This document shows positions 45,247 through 54,791 of a stretch of 64,000 bases of DNA, in pieces; position 1 is the stretch's first letter, and each line of letters opens with the position of its first letter. The stretch is from SAR202 cluster bacterium bin87. GTDB lineage: Bacteria; Chloroflexota; Dehalococcoidia; Lucifugimonadales; UBA3495. The DNA lies in assembly GCA_002238825.1 (NCBI GenBank), contig MPNC01000011.1, positions 53,914 through 117,913 of the forward strand, in the 5' to 3' direction. The translations under genes and the position numbers were made by a program. The notes beneath the pieces were generated by a model that was not told the origin of the DNA, searched no databases, and saw only the letters and a list, made by a program, of their open reading frames with translations.

Positions 45247-48200
45247 GTGGAGGTGCTGGACTGGCGTAAAATTGAGGTTCCACCGCGTCTCGCCCGGTGC
45301 TACCGAGCCCTCACCGTTCTGAGTGACAGCAAGATGTTTCCCATAGCCGCGCTGGTCCCCACCCACGACAGGCCGAAGCTCCTCTCCCAACGCTCGTTGG
45401 CGTCAATCGCCCGCCAAACACGCACGCCGGATTATCTAGTCATCATTGACGATTCGAGCCCCGCCGGTCGTCCGGTCAATCAGAGCATCGCCGACAACTT
45501 CCGATGCCCGGGAACGCGGGTGGTCTACCTGGAAAATCGCCGCACCCCCGGTCTGTCCGGAGCCATCAACACCGCTCTCATCTGGCTGCAAGCTGAAGCG
45601 CCGACGGCATGGGTCGCGATGCTGGATGACGATGACGCTTGGGAGCCGGACTACCTGGAAAGCTGCGCACGTCTGCTCACCGAGCGCGATCTGGACATGG
45701 TCGCCGCCGGCATCATCTACCATGAAACGGGCGGCAAAACCCGCCACTTGAGCAGCCCAACGAAACTGGATGTGAATGAACTCCTGGTGCGGAATCCCCA
45801 CATTCAAGGCTCCAACCTGTTTGTCCGGTCGGAGAAGTTGCTGGAGGCCGGCGGCTTCGATGAGGCCCTGGTCAGCACCACCGACCGCGACGTCTGCATC
45901 AGGCTGGCCGACCTTGGTTCGCTCAGATACGCTAACCTGACTGACTACCTGGTGCATCATCATGCGGATGATGACAGGCCTCGCCTTTCTTCCCGCGGCG
46001 GGGATGCCAAGTGCGCCGGCCTGAGTTGCTTCTACCGAAAATATTCGGGTCGCATGACAGTCGAGCAGCAGGAAGCGTTCATCAGCCGCAGCCGAGACCT
46101 GTTTGATTGCGACCCGACGGTCCGGCCAAGGGCGCCTTCGTTCGAGGAACCTCCGCCCCGCGGTCCCAGCAACGGCGATTATCTCGACCTGGTGGTTGGC
46201 GCCATCACGTCACCGGAGGTGGATTGTGTGTCCAACCTCTTGGAGAGCTTGCTCCGGGAAATGGGTGGTCGGAAAGACGTTGGCCTGAAGATACTCTTGC
46301 TGGAGAACGGCGGTCATGACCGGCAGTCGCGCAATCGGCTCAGGGATGTGATCGACCGCATGGTCGGGCAAGGCCTGGACATCGAACTGAAGACCCTGGA
46401 GGACCAACGGCGCGATGCGGCCGACGGAATCATCGACGCGACAGAGAAGCTGCTGTCCGAGCGCAAGTCCATAGCCCTGAGTCGCACCATGCTGCAGCAG
46501 TACCTGTATTGGGAAGCGAAGCCGCGAGCGGGCGCCGTGGTGTGGATTTTGGACGATGACGTGACTTTGGAAGGATTGGTCCACACTGAAGACGGTGCAA
46601 TCAGCGTTCAGGACGTGGACTACGCGGCGGCGATAAAGGAACTGAAGAGGGCCGGCCAAAGCATCGTGTTGGGTGAAGTTACCGGTGATGCTCCATTGCC
46701 CATTCTGAGCTGCGTGCGCACACAGTTGGTGGACCTCTATCACAACCTGCACCAATTGGCGGCGTTGCGGCCGGGAGATCCTTACCCGGATCGCGGACAC
46801 GAAAATCAGCTCGCCCGGTCGGAGAATGCGGACTATTACTACGACCTTTCGCGCTCGGGCACCGGCCACCTGGAGCGGCCGTTCTGGTATCAACCCAGCC
46901 GGCGAGGGATGACGGCCGAGCAGGTGTTGTCGGAGGTCTCGTCGCGCGTTGCGGAAATCTTCATGGGCGCCCAGGTCTTTCGGCCTGTCGTTCAGTCCGC
47001 CACCAACGACCCGACCTTTGACCTGAATCAATCGATGAATCGCGGGCCCAGCACGCTGGTGTTTGATCCCCAGGCATTGAGGGAATTTCCCAACGCGGTG
47101 CCAAAAATCGACGGCATCGACACGCGGCGCAGCGACATGGCCTGGAGCATCCTCAACCGGTTCGCCGGAAGGCGCGACGTGGTGCAATCAGCCCTGCCGG
47201 TCCGCCAGGAAAGACGGACCGGCCAAGACCTGGACTCCGCTTTCAAAACCCTGGCCCAGGATATTCACGGCTTCGCAATTTGCTCAGCCATGGAGGCCGT
47301 CCTGCGGCAGAAGCAGTATCGCGGCCACCGGGCAAGCGGAACCGGTTTCCTGAGCTTCGGCCAGGATGAGATCGACCTGGCGATGGCCATCTATCGCCAG
47401 TCCAGAGACGAACGATTGGCGGCGTTCGAGTGGAACTTCGCCAGGATTTCGGGTCTCGTGCGGTCGATCTCCAGGTTCTGCTGTCCTGGCGCCGTCAACG
47501 CAAGCGGGCCATGGTGGATATCCTCGCCCGGCCACGCTGAATCCTCCCGGCGACTGGGCGAGTTCTGGGAAACGCTTTCCTCCGTATACACCCCGAACCG
47601 ATTGGCAGAATTTATGCGCCAGGTGGCCGAAGCTAATGATGCGTCTGCGGTGGAGTATTTCCTCAACCTGCACCAAACGGTGGCGCGGCACCGGTCGATG
47701 GTGGCGTTGCCGGTTGACGCAATCCGGACCGAGGCGGAAGCCCGCATCAAGGACGAGTTCGGGACCGGCCCGCTGATTTGTCTGGGCGTCGGAGAAGAGG
47801 GTGCGGTCTTCACCGACGGCAGCATGGTCTACAAATACTTCCACTACTGGAGGCCGGGCACACGGGATCAGAAGGCGGCGCTGTTACGATCGCTGGTGGG
47901 GAGGATGTCGGCTTTTAGCACGTTGCCGGACATCCAACAGGTCCGCCGATGGGGCGAGCACGTCGCGGTGGTTTACCCGTATGAACGAGGGGACCGTTAC
48001 GACGGGGGCCGCCTGGAGGAAATCATCACCCTCCTGCACGAGTGCCGTACAGCAGGCATAGCGTGCCGCAATCTTCACCCGGACAACCTGCTGGTGACGC
48101 CATCCGGGTTGAAATTCATCGACATCGGCGCCGACATCGTGCCGTTCGATGAGGACGAGTTCGAGCAGATGTGTCGCCGCGCGCTGCTCACCTACCGGTT

Positions 48201-50535
48201 CCATTTCCGGTCCGATCTCAAAGCGCTGATGACCCGGTCATTGGATGAACCGGACCTGCCGGAGTTGGCGGGTCTGGATCAGTTCAGGCGCGCGGTGGAC
48301 CCACGGGGAGTGCGGGAACTCCTGCATACGCCCCTGGCAGGAATGGTCATGGAGCACAGTCCCAAGACTGTCCTGGATTACGGGTGCGGCAACGGTGAAC
48401 TGGCCGAACTGCTTGCCAACGAGTTCCCCAACGTCACCGGGTATGATCCCGATGCCGACGCCATGGCGAAGTGCCTGGAACACGGTGGTTCGGTGCAATA
48501 CGGCGACTCCGCCATGTTGGAGCAGTTGCGGGCTGATACCACGCGTTTCGACGCTGTGATCTGCAGCCGAGTGCTATGCACGATCGCGGACAGCAACGAG
48601 TTGGCCACGGTGATGTCGGACCTGCGCCGTCTGGTCGCCGATGAGGGTCGCGTGTGGGTGGCGGTATGCAACCCCTTTTACCTGGAAGTCGCCTCAACGG
48701 AGCTGAACTCCAGGCCTCATCAGGGCGACCACGGCTATCACGACACCTTCGTCTACCAAAAAGCGGTGGCGCCCCACAGCAACGTGCGGGATGAGGTCCA
48801 CCGCAGTTTGACCACCTATCGTCGGGCTTTCGCCAAGGCAGGTCTGCGTGTGGCCGCGGTGAAAGAATTGGATGGCGCCGACATCGGCGAGTTGCGGCCG
48901 GCATCTGACCACCTGGTGTTCGAGCTTCGCCCGGTTTTCGATGCGGGGCCGAGCGTGTCCCTTCTGCTCAAGACCTGCCACATGGAGTGGCGGACCATCG
49001 AGCGGTTTGTCCGGCATCAGGTCGCGCAGTTGGAGGAGCCGGTTAAGTTCATCGAGAAAGTCGTGGTGGTGGACCCATCACCGGGTCCCTTCCTTCGCCA
49101 ATACGACATGCCGGATGCTGACGCCCACCGGGAGGCGATGGACCGGCTGCTGCGGGACGGCGTGGTTGACCGCGTGCTCTATGCTCCCGTAGATCCCGCC
49201 GAAATTCGGGGCACGTACAGAAAGTGGTTTGGCGTCGAGGCCTTGGAAACCCACTCGACCAGCGGCCAGCAGTTGTTCGCTACGCTGTACGGGTTCGAAG
49301 AGTGCGGGGGCGACTACGTGCTTCAGCTGGACAGTGACCTGCTCATCCATCGCGACGACGTTGAGCACGATTACATCTCTGAACTTTCCGACGTGCTCCG
49401 CGACGACCCCAACGCCCTCTTCGTGCCTTTGAGTATCTGCCGTTCGGGCCCGTTGCCCTACACCGACACCGGGCCCAACGGCGACTGGCGAGTTGAGGTC
49501 AGGGGATGCCTGTTTGACCGCAGGCGACTCGAGTCGGTGCTCCCCGTCGCTAACAAATTGGAGAGTGGCCGTTTCGTCATGGGATGGCACCGGGCTTTTG
49601 ACCGTTTCATCGCTGGCAGCGAGTTCCGGAGTTATCGGGGCGGCGATCCGCGAACGTCGTTTATCCATGTGCCCAACGAGCGCAAGGCTGATCCGGAGGA
49701 GTTGCTGGACATCCTGGCGGCCGTTGGGCGCGGCTATGTCCCTGATTGCCAGCTTGGAAAAGTGGACCTTCAAGGCTCGGTGGCGGACTGGGCTGGTCCC
49801 AAGCACCCAGAGCCGTTCGTGTTCGTGATCTGTGGCCGCAACGTAAACCCAGGTCAGTTCAAACGCTGCATCGCATCACTGACCGCGCAGATAGGCTCGG
49901 ATTGGGGCGCCGTAGTGGTGGACGACGCTTCCACCAACGGCTTCGGCGACTACGCCGAGGTCCTGCTGGCGGATTACAGGGGTCGGGTTACCATAGTCCG
50001 CAACGCAACGCGCAAGGGCCTGCTCTACAACACCTGGAACGCCATCGCCAACTATTGCGCCGACCCCCAGAGCGTGATCATCACCTTGGACGCTGACGAT
50101 GCGTTGATTGGCACCGGTGTTCTCGAACGGCTCCGTGTGGAGTACGAAAATGGGGCCGATGTGACCGTCGGTTCGATGTTGAGGCTGGATAAGGAAGCGG
50201 TGTATCCGGCCGACTTTGAACGGCCCAGATGGTGGACGAGCAACGTCTGGCAACACCTGCGCACGTTCAGGAAGTATCTCTTCGATGCGATTGACCCAGA
50301 CGACCTAATGTTGGACGGAAAGTGGATCGACATCGCCACCGATTGGGCGTTCATGGTGCCCGTCATCGAGATGGCGGAAAACCCGACGTATATTGCGGAG
50401 CCTTTGTACCTGTACGAGCCTTCCGAGCGGAAGCGCAGAACGGTTCGTGCCGAAAGAGATTCTGTCATCGCTCGTATATTGAACAAAGCGGAGTATGGTC
50501 GCTTGGCTTACCGAGATGGCGGTGCGGGTGCATAG
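45247..50535 (+). CDS. giant multi-domain protein: GT2, GT-A-like, kinase-like, methyltransferase, GT2, GT2
   Basis: 1762 residues from GTG 45247; ATG 45334 (MFPIAALVPTHDRPKLL) is a reasonable alternative, neither start having a good ribosome site. Order: (1) GT2 about 30-260 (VPTHDRP, MLDDDDAW near 128); (2) a GT-A-like domain about 312-830 with DXD-like VWILDDDVTLEG (near 431), family not recognised; (3) kinase-like fold about 839-1020, Gly-rich LGVGEEGAVF, HRD-like CRNLHPDNLLV (near 940), DFG-like FIDIG (near 957); (4) class I SAM methyltransferase about 1040-1200 (VLDYGCGNGELAELLA); (5) GT2 about 1237-1490 (VLQLDSDLLI); (6) GT2 about 1523-1740 (VVVDDASTNGFGDY, ITLDADDAL). No membrane segment. 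It probably builds and modifies a surface glycan; the kinase-like part may phosphorylate a sugar or lipid or only bind it. Confidence 0.8.
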   Translation: MEVLDWRKIEVPPRLARCYRALTVLSDSKMFPIAALVPTHDRPKLLSQRSLASIARQTRTPDYLVIIDDSSPAGRPVNQSIADNFRCPGTRVVYLENRRTPGLSGAINTALIWLQAEAPTAWVAMLDDDDAWEPDYLESCARLLTERDLDMVAAGIIYHETGGKTRHLSSPTKLDVNELLVRNPHIQGSNLFVRSEKLLEAGGFDEALVSTTDRDVCIRLADLGSLRYANLTDYLVHHHADDDRPRLSSRGGDAKCAGLSCFYRKYSGRMTVEQQEAFISRSRDLFDCDPTVRPRAPSFEEPPPRGPSNGDYLDLVVGAITSPEVDCVSNLLESLLREMGGRKDVGLKILLLENGGHDRQSRNRLRDVIDRMVGQGLDIELKTLEDQRRDAADGIIDATEKLLSERKSIALSRTMLQQYLYWEAKPRAGAVVWILDDDVTLEGLVHTEDGAISVQDVDYAAAIKELKRAGQSIVLGEVTGDAPLPILSCVRTQLVDLYHNLHQLAALRPGDPYPDRGHENQLARSENADYYYDLSRSGTGHLERPFWYQPSRRGMTAEQVLSEVSSRVAEIFMGAQVFRPVVQSATNDPTFDLNQSMNRGPSTLVFDPQALREFPNAVPKIDGIDTRRSDMAWSILNRFAGRRDVVQSALPVRQERRTGQDLDSAFKTLAQDIHGFAICSAMEAVLRQKQYRGHRASGTGFLSFGQDEIDLAMAIYRQSRDERLAAFEWNFARISGLVRSISRFCCPGAVNASGPWWISSPGHAESSRRLGEFWETLSSVYTPNRLAEFMRQVAEANDASAVEYFLNLHQTVARHRSMVALPVDAIRTEAEARIKDEFGTGPLICLGVGEEGAVFTDGSMVYKYFHYWRPGTRDQKAALLRSLVGRMSAFSTLPDIQQVRRWGEHVAVVYPYERGDRYDGGRLEEIITLLHECRTAGIACRNLHPDNLLVTPSGLKFIDIGADIVPFDEDEFEQMCRRALLTYRFHFRSDLKALMTRSLDEPDLPELAGLDQFRRAVDPRGVRELLHTPLAGMVMEHSPKTVLDYGCGNGELAELLANEFPNVTGYDPDADAMAKCLEHGGSVQYGDSAMLEQLRADTTRFDAVICSRVLCTIADSNELATVMSDLRRLVADEGRVWVAVCNPFYLEVASTELNSRPHQGDHGYHDTFVYQKAVAPHSNVRDEVHRSLTTYRRAFAKAGLRVAAVKELDGADIGELRPASDHLVFELRPVFDAGPSVSLLLKTCHMEWRTIERFVRHQVAQLEEPVKFIEKVVVVDPSPGPFLRQYDMPDADAHREAMDRLLRDGVVDRVLYAPVDPAEIRGTYRKWFGVEALETHSTSGQQLFATLYGFEECGGDYVLQLDSDLLIHRDDVEHDYISELSDVLRDDPNALFVPLSICRSGPLPYTDTGPNGDWRVEVRGCLFDRRRLESVLPVANKLESGRFVMGWHRAFDRFIAGSEFRSYRGGDPRTSFIHVPNERKADPEELLDILAAVGRGYVPDCQLGKVDLQGSVADWAGPKHPEPFVFVICGRNVNPGQFKRCIASLTAQIGSDWGAVVVDDASTNGFGDYAEVLLADYRGRVTIVRNATRKGLLYNTWNAIANYCADPQSVIITLDADDALIGTGVLERLRVEYENGADVTVGSMLRLDKEAVYPADFERPRWWTSNVWQHLRTFRKYLFDAIDPDDLMLDGKWIDIATDWAFMVPVIEMAENPTYIAEPLYLYEPSERKRRTVRAERDSVIARILNKAEYGRLAYRDGGAGA

Positions 50536-50679
50536 TCCATTCCCCGGCACCAATTTCCCAATAGGGCATGATCCCTGTTTGAAGAGGTATCAATAAGCAC
50601 CGCAGCGGTCAGGGCACGTTGACAGGCGGCATGAAGCGTTGGGGCGCGTAGCCCTCACCCTGCCTGATCAGATTGTGCC

Positions 50680-52006
50680 CTAGCTGATCTTGGACCAGCG
50701 ATGCTGGTCGTCGGAGAGCCGTTCGGCGAATTCACCCACCTCCGGTCCTTGTATCACCGCACTGCGCTTGATACGCTCCGGCGCTTTCATGGTGTAGGCG
50801 GTAAGCTCTACGGGATAGTCATCGGGGTCGGTAGCACGGGCGCCCTTGTGCTCGCGGTGGTGGATCTTGACCAACTTGCCCCGGTGATAGATGCACACCA
50901 ACTTGCTGCTCAGCCGTATTTCCACCCTCTGACCCGGTGGGCGAGATGATGCTGGCACCGAGTCGAGGGCGTACTGGCAGGCCATGTGTTGGTCGGGATG
51001 GACCTTGGCAGTGCGCCAGTGGGTGATCTCGTGGGGCTCGCTGTCCCACAGCAGCGGCGCATGGCATTCCTCATCCTAGAAGACCACCAGAGGCTGACAG
51101 CGGGCGGTTGCCGTGGACCCGGTGACCAGCCACATCAAGGCACCGGCGCCGCGTTTCATTGCGCAGGTGGACCAATCCGTGGAAATCGCCGCCTTTGCAA
51201 AGGCGCTCCCTCACGTAGGACCCGCGGCGTTCCACCTTGGGATGACGCACCTGGGCCAGATCGGCGACGAAACCACGACGCTGGGAGTATTCCAGAATGC
51301 CCCGGTTCAGACGCGGATGGAACGGGTTCGGTCCCGCCACCGCGGCGGCGAAATCATCGATGACCACGTAGCGGGGGAGGCCGTCGAAAAAGTCCCACGC
51401 CGCGTCCAGGCTGGCGATAACGTCCTACAGCTTCTGGCCGTGCGTCGGCCAGACGAAGCAATGTCGTGAGTACGACATCACAATGATCAGCGCCCGAACC
51501 ACCTTGCGCTTGCCCGTGGCCTGATTGGTGATCATCCCCAACCGGCCGAAGTCCACCTCAGCCACCTCGCCGGGTGCGGTGTCTGTCATCCGCACCGTGC
51601 GGACGCTGCGCCGTCCCCAGTTTCGCTTCACGATGAAACGCCGCAACGACGAATAAGATACCGTAGAGCCTCGAACCAAAAGCAACTCGTGGATGTGGGT
51701 GAGCAGGAGTCGGTCGCCGGTGAGCCACTGGTAGACCTGGTCGGCCCACGGAGCCAGGCTGTCCTCAACCGGCGTCTCCACTATCCTCGGGCCAGCTTGC
51801 CTGAGATCAGCCAACCAGTTCAACTGCTCGTTGTTGGGAGCCGGCCCTTCTTGGGCAATCCCTTCCGCTTTCGCCGCGGCCAGGTACTTCAGCACGGTCG
51901 CCCGCGACAACCCGTTTCCGTCGGCTGTCTGATGCTGACTGCTTCCCGCCTGCCGGCTGCGTATCACTTCCAGTACTTCCACTCGGAGCACCTTCTTGTA
52001 GGCCAT
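50680..52006 (-). pseudogene. istA: IS21-family IstA transposase, decayed
   Basis: The minus frame from ATG 52006 reads MAYKKVLRVEVLEVIRSRQA, GNGLSRATVLKYLAAAK (HTH), APGEVAEVDFGRLG (catalytic Asp) and VVRALIIVMSYSRHCFVWP. Then a TAG at 51427-51425 follows QKL and the same frame continues DVIASLDAAWDFFDGLPRYV. A frameshift and a second TAG precede HEITHWRTAKVHPDQHMAC, which ends with SRPPGQRVEIRLSSKLVCIY to 50680. No IstB gene is visible. Dead. Confidence 0.8.
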
Positions 52007-52158
52007 CTCTGCACCTCAAAATTGAAGTGCGGCAATAGTCGCCGTGGTGGCGCCCCGGTGGTCATAGACCATGGCAGATTGGTCTATAGTTCGCGGCAAT
52101 TTTTGTTGTTGTTCTACGATTCCGTCATCAGCTAACTGGTCAGCGAAAATGTCATCCC

Positions 52159-53326
52159 ATGAGGGAAGTGACATTGAAACAGCGAGAACAGGCAAGGATC
52201 AAAGTGCTCAACACCGTACTGGAATACCACCTTCCGATCGCGCAGGCCGCCGAGATCATGGGAGTCAGTGAACGCCACACCGAGCGCCTGGTGGCGGCCT
52301 GCCGCAAGGACGGTCCTGCGGCGCTCGCCCACGGTAACCGGGGACGGAGGCCCCACAACGCCGTGCCCGAGGCTGCGGCGGCGGCCGTGGTAAAACTGGC
52401 CAGCGACGGCTACGCGGGCGCCAACCACAGTCACTTCACCAAACTGCTGCGAGAGCGGGAGGGGATAGACCTGAGCCGTCCCACGGTGCGCCGCATCCTG
52501 GTCAAGGCTGGCATCGGCAGCCCGAGGAGCTGCCGCTCCCAGCAGCACCGGTTCCGGCGCAAGCGCATGCCCCAGGAGGGGATGCTTATCCCAGTGCACG
52601 GCAACCCCCATGCCTGGCCGGGGGAGTGGGCAGACAAGTTCGTCCTGCTGCTGGCCGTGGGCGACGCCACCGGAGTGGTGGCCCAGGCCATCTTCCACCC
52701 CACCGAGGATACACGTGGTTATCTGGTCCTGCTGGAGAGGCTGGTGTGGCAGTCGGGAATCCCCCTGGCCCTGTACAGCGACCGACATGCGGCCTTCAAG
52801 TACGACGCCCGCCAGGGGCCCGTACTCTACGAGTCCACCCAGTTCGCCCGGGTGACGCGGGAATTGGGCATCCAGCAGATCTGCGCCGTGTCGCCACAGG
52901 CCAAAGGGGCGTGTAGAGCGGATGGCGTCCACCTTCCAGGATCGGCTGGTCACTGAACTCCGCCTGGCTGACGCTGCCACTATGGACCAGGCCAACGCCG
53001 TCCTGCAGGAGTTCCTGCCCCGCTGCAACGCCCGCTTCTCCGTGACGGCGGAGCAGCCGGAGGCTGCCTACCGGCGGGTGCCCGACGTCTTGTCCCGCAC
53101 CGAGACGGTCAGCATCCGGCACACCCGTAAGGTCGCCCGGGACAACACGGTCCACAACCAGTGGCGGGTGCTACAACTGCTGCCCGGCGCGGAGCGCCCC
53201 AGCTACACCGGACTGCAGGTGGAGGTGCTGGAGCGGGCCGACGGGGAACTGATGATCAAATACCAGGGGGAGATTGTCGAATTTCAGGAGGGGGACCCGC
53301 CCGCTTTGCCGATTACTGGTACATAG
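52159..53326 (+). pseudogene. ISNCY-type transposase split by a one-base frameshift
   Basis: MREVTLKQREQARIKVLNTV leads into an HTH (QAAEIMGVSERHTERLVAAC). The catalytic Asp residues are in VLLLAVGDATG and ALYSDRHAAF. The frame is lost at the GGGG run (52906-52909); with one G removed it continues AKGRVERMASTFQDRLVTEL, restoring the catalytic Glu, and ends at 53326 (VEFQEGDPPALPITGT). Divergent from the IS21 remnant. Confidence 0.8.
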
Positions 53327-53337
53327 TTCCTGGCGTT

Positions 53338-53652
53338 TTACACTTCGTCTCCCTGCTCGGCGGATTGGCTGATGACCGTCTCCTCAAGAGTGATCGCATT
53401 GTCGAGGCGGGACCACCCTAGAGCTTCCGAGTCTGGATTCAGTTGATAGTCCAGTTCTTCCAACATCTCATGCAGGCCCTCTGCCAAACAGGGAGGGCAC
53501 TGTTCGAACTCACCGTGGAACCTGACGAATCTCTCAATGGTGAGATCGGGTGGGTACCGGTGCACCAGGTACGTGTGTCCACACTCCGCTGTGATGATGA
53601 AAACCGGCCGCCTTTCCCCTTCCTTCCCGTACGAGATAGCAAACTCGGCCAT
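53338..53652 (-). CDS. small hypothetical protein with Cys/His cluster
   Basis: 104 residues with AAGGAGGGGAG before ATG 53652. ITAECGHTYLVHRYPPDL then EQCPPCLAEGLHEMLEELDY: CGH and CPPC could bind one zinc. The C-terminal third is acidic (LEETVISQSAEQGDEV). No family recognised. Its stop lies only 12 bp from the transposase end on the other strand, so it may be passenger DNA. Confidence 0.6.
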   Translation of the reverse strand: MAEFAISYGKEGERRPVFIITAECGHTYLVHRYPPDLTIERFVRFHGEFEQCPPCLAEGLHEMLEELDYQLNPDSEALGWSRLDNAITLEETVISQSAEQGDEV

Positions 53653-53843
53653 TTCTTTCTCCCCTCCTTGGCGTTAGACCTGTATCATTGCTTTCCGAGG
53701 ATCGCAGCTTGGCAGTTATGCCGCTGTTCTCAATACACGCCACTTGGCCACCTAGGTATGCCTGCGGCCGGTCGGCATTGACCCGGCTGCAATGCGCGCG
53801 GAGCAGTTGCAGATTGCTGAAGTCGCTACAGGGAAGCATTCCT

Positions 53844-53858
53844 TATTGTCGTTAATCA
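53844..53858. repeat. 15-bp repeat, inverted partner at 59127
   Basis: TATTGTCGTTAATCA, exactly complementary to 59127-59141. The pair brackets kinase fragments, a nuclease fragment and the adhesin gene. Confidence 0.5.
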
Positions 53859-53953
53859 GCTGGCGTTGACGCGCAGGATGGCGGTGGAGAGGGCGGCGAT
53901 GCGCTCCGCAGCGCCTGGATCTCCCGCTCCGGTTGGCTGTTGCTGCTCAATGG
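53853..53953 (-). pseudogene. N-terminal scrap of a GAF-kinase-type gene
   Basis: The minus frame reads IEQQQPTGAGDPGAAERI, then AALSTAILRVNAS and stop. This matches the leader of GAF-histidine kinases of the type at 12372 (RLTALAQAGLRINESLDLDT). A second possible scrap on the minus strand at 54125-54230 reads VLRQNIIALNAAILRIR. The rest of 53653-54382 shows nothing else. Confidence 0.4.
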
Positions 53954-54382
53954 TTTCTCCTTCTGGATCGGGCACGCAGTCCCGGCCTGTCGATGTCCGG
54001 CTCCTGGGGAGATTTCTGATCTAACTGGGTATGGCACCAAAGATCACGTAAAGGACACTATATTTAATATAATAAATATACTGATGTGATTAATAAAATG
54101 CTAGAATATCTGTCCGTGTATGGAATTTTGTCTTTCTGATGCGCAGGATGGCTGCGTTGAGGGCGATGATGTTCTGGCGCAGCACCCTCTTTTCACGCTC
54201 TCCGCGCATGCGGTTGCCGATGTGCCGGGAGCAAGTTCACTGCGAACCGCATTCCGCCGTCGGCAGCCCAACACCGCATACATCCTAACTGAGATATGTA
54301 ACGGCCCAAATTAGTACCAAACTCCGGATTTCGCACGAGTAGAGCGAGGGTCGATGAACCTGTCGAGAAGGCGGTCCACGAT

Positions 54383-54637
54383 GTGCACCGGTGCGCCCAG
54401 GCGTCCTGCGGCCGGCTGGCGCAAAACCTGGCCGCCATCCGTTGCGCGATGGTGGACGCGATACCGCCCTCCCTGGGCCGGCGCGCCGGGCTGCCGTGGG
54501 AACGCCAACCCGAGTCCGCTTTGGGCCGGTGCCACCGGGTCGACTACGGTCTTTTCGACCGTTCCGGCGGCCCCGCGGTGTCTATCCAGGAACGGGGAGC
54601 AGGTTTCGGGTGGATTCTACCAACAGCAGGTCGCTGA
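54383..54637 (+). pseudogene. decayed paralogue of the restriction-type protein at 11128
   Basis: RCAMVDAIPPSLGRRAGLPW, ESALGRCHRVDYGLFDRSGG and VSIQERG align with RYAMIDPILWSLGWRTWLPW and LALGRRGHIDYALFDDHGD of the 11128-11688 gene. No clear start and an early end. Confidence 0.6.
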
Positions 54638-54791
54638 GGATAATCCAGAGCTGATCCTGGTCGGACAAGAGAGCTGGGCGAGGGTATTCCCTAGCGCGCA
54701 AGACGCTGATCCTTCCGGCTGGACCGAGCATTGCGGCCGCGCTCCCGCTGATCGCAGCCGACTGGTGGATGCACTGGCCGACTCCGCCTGA

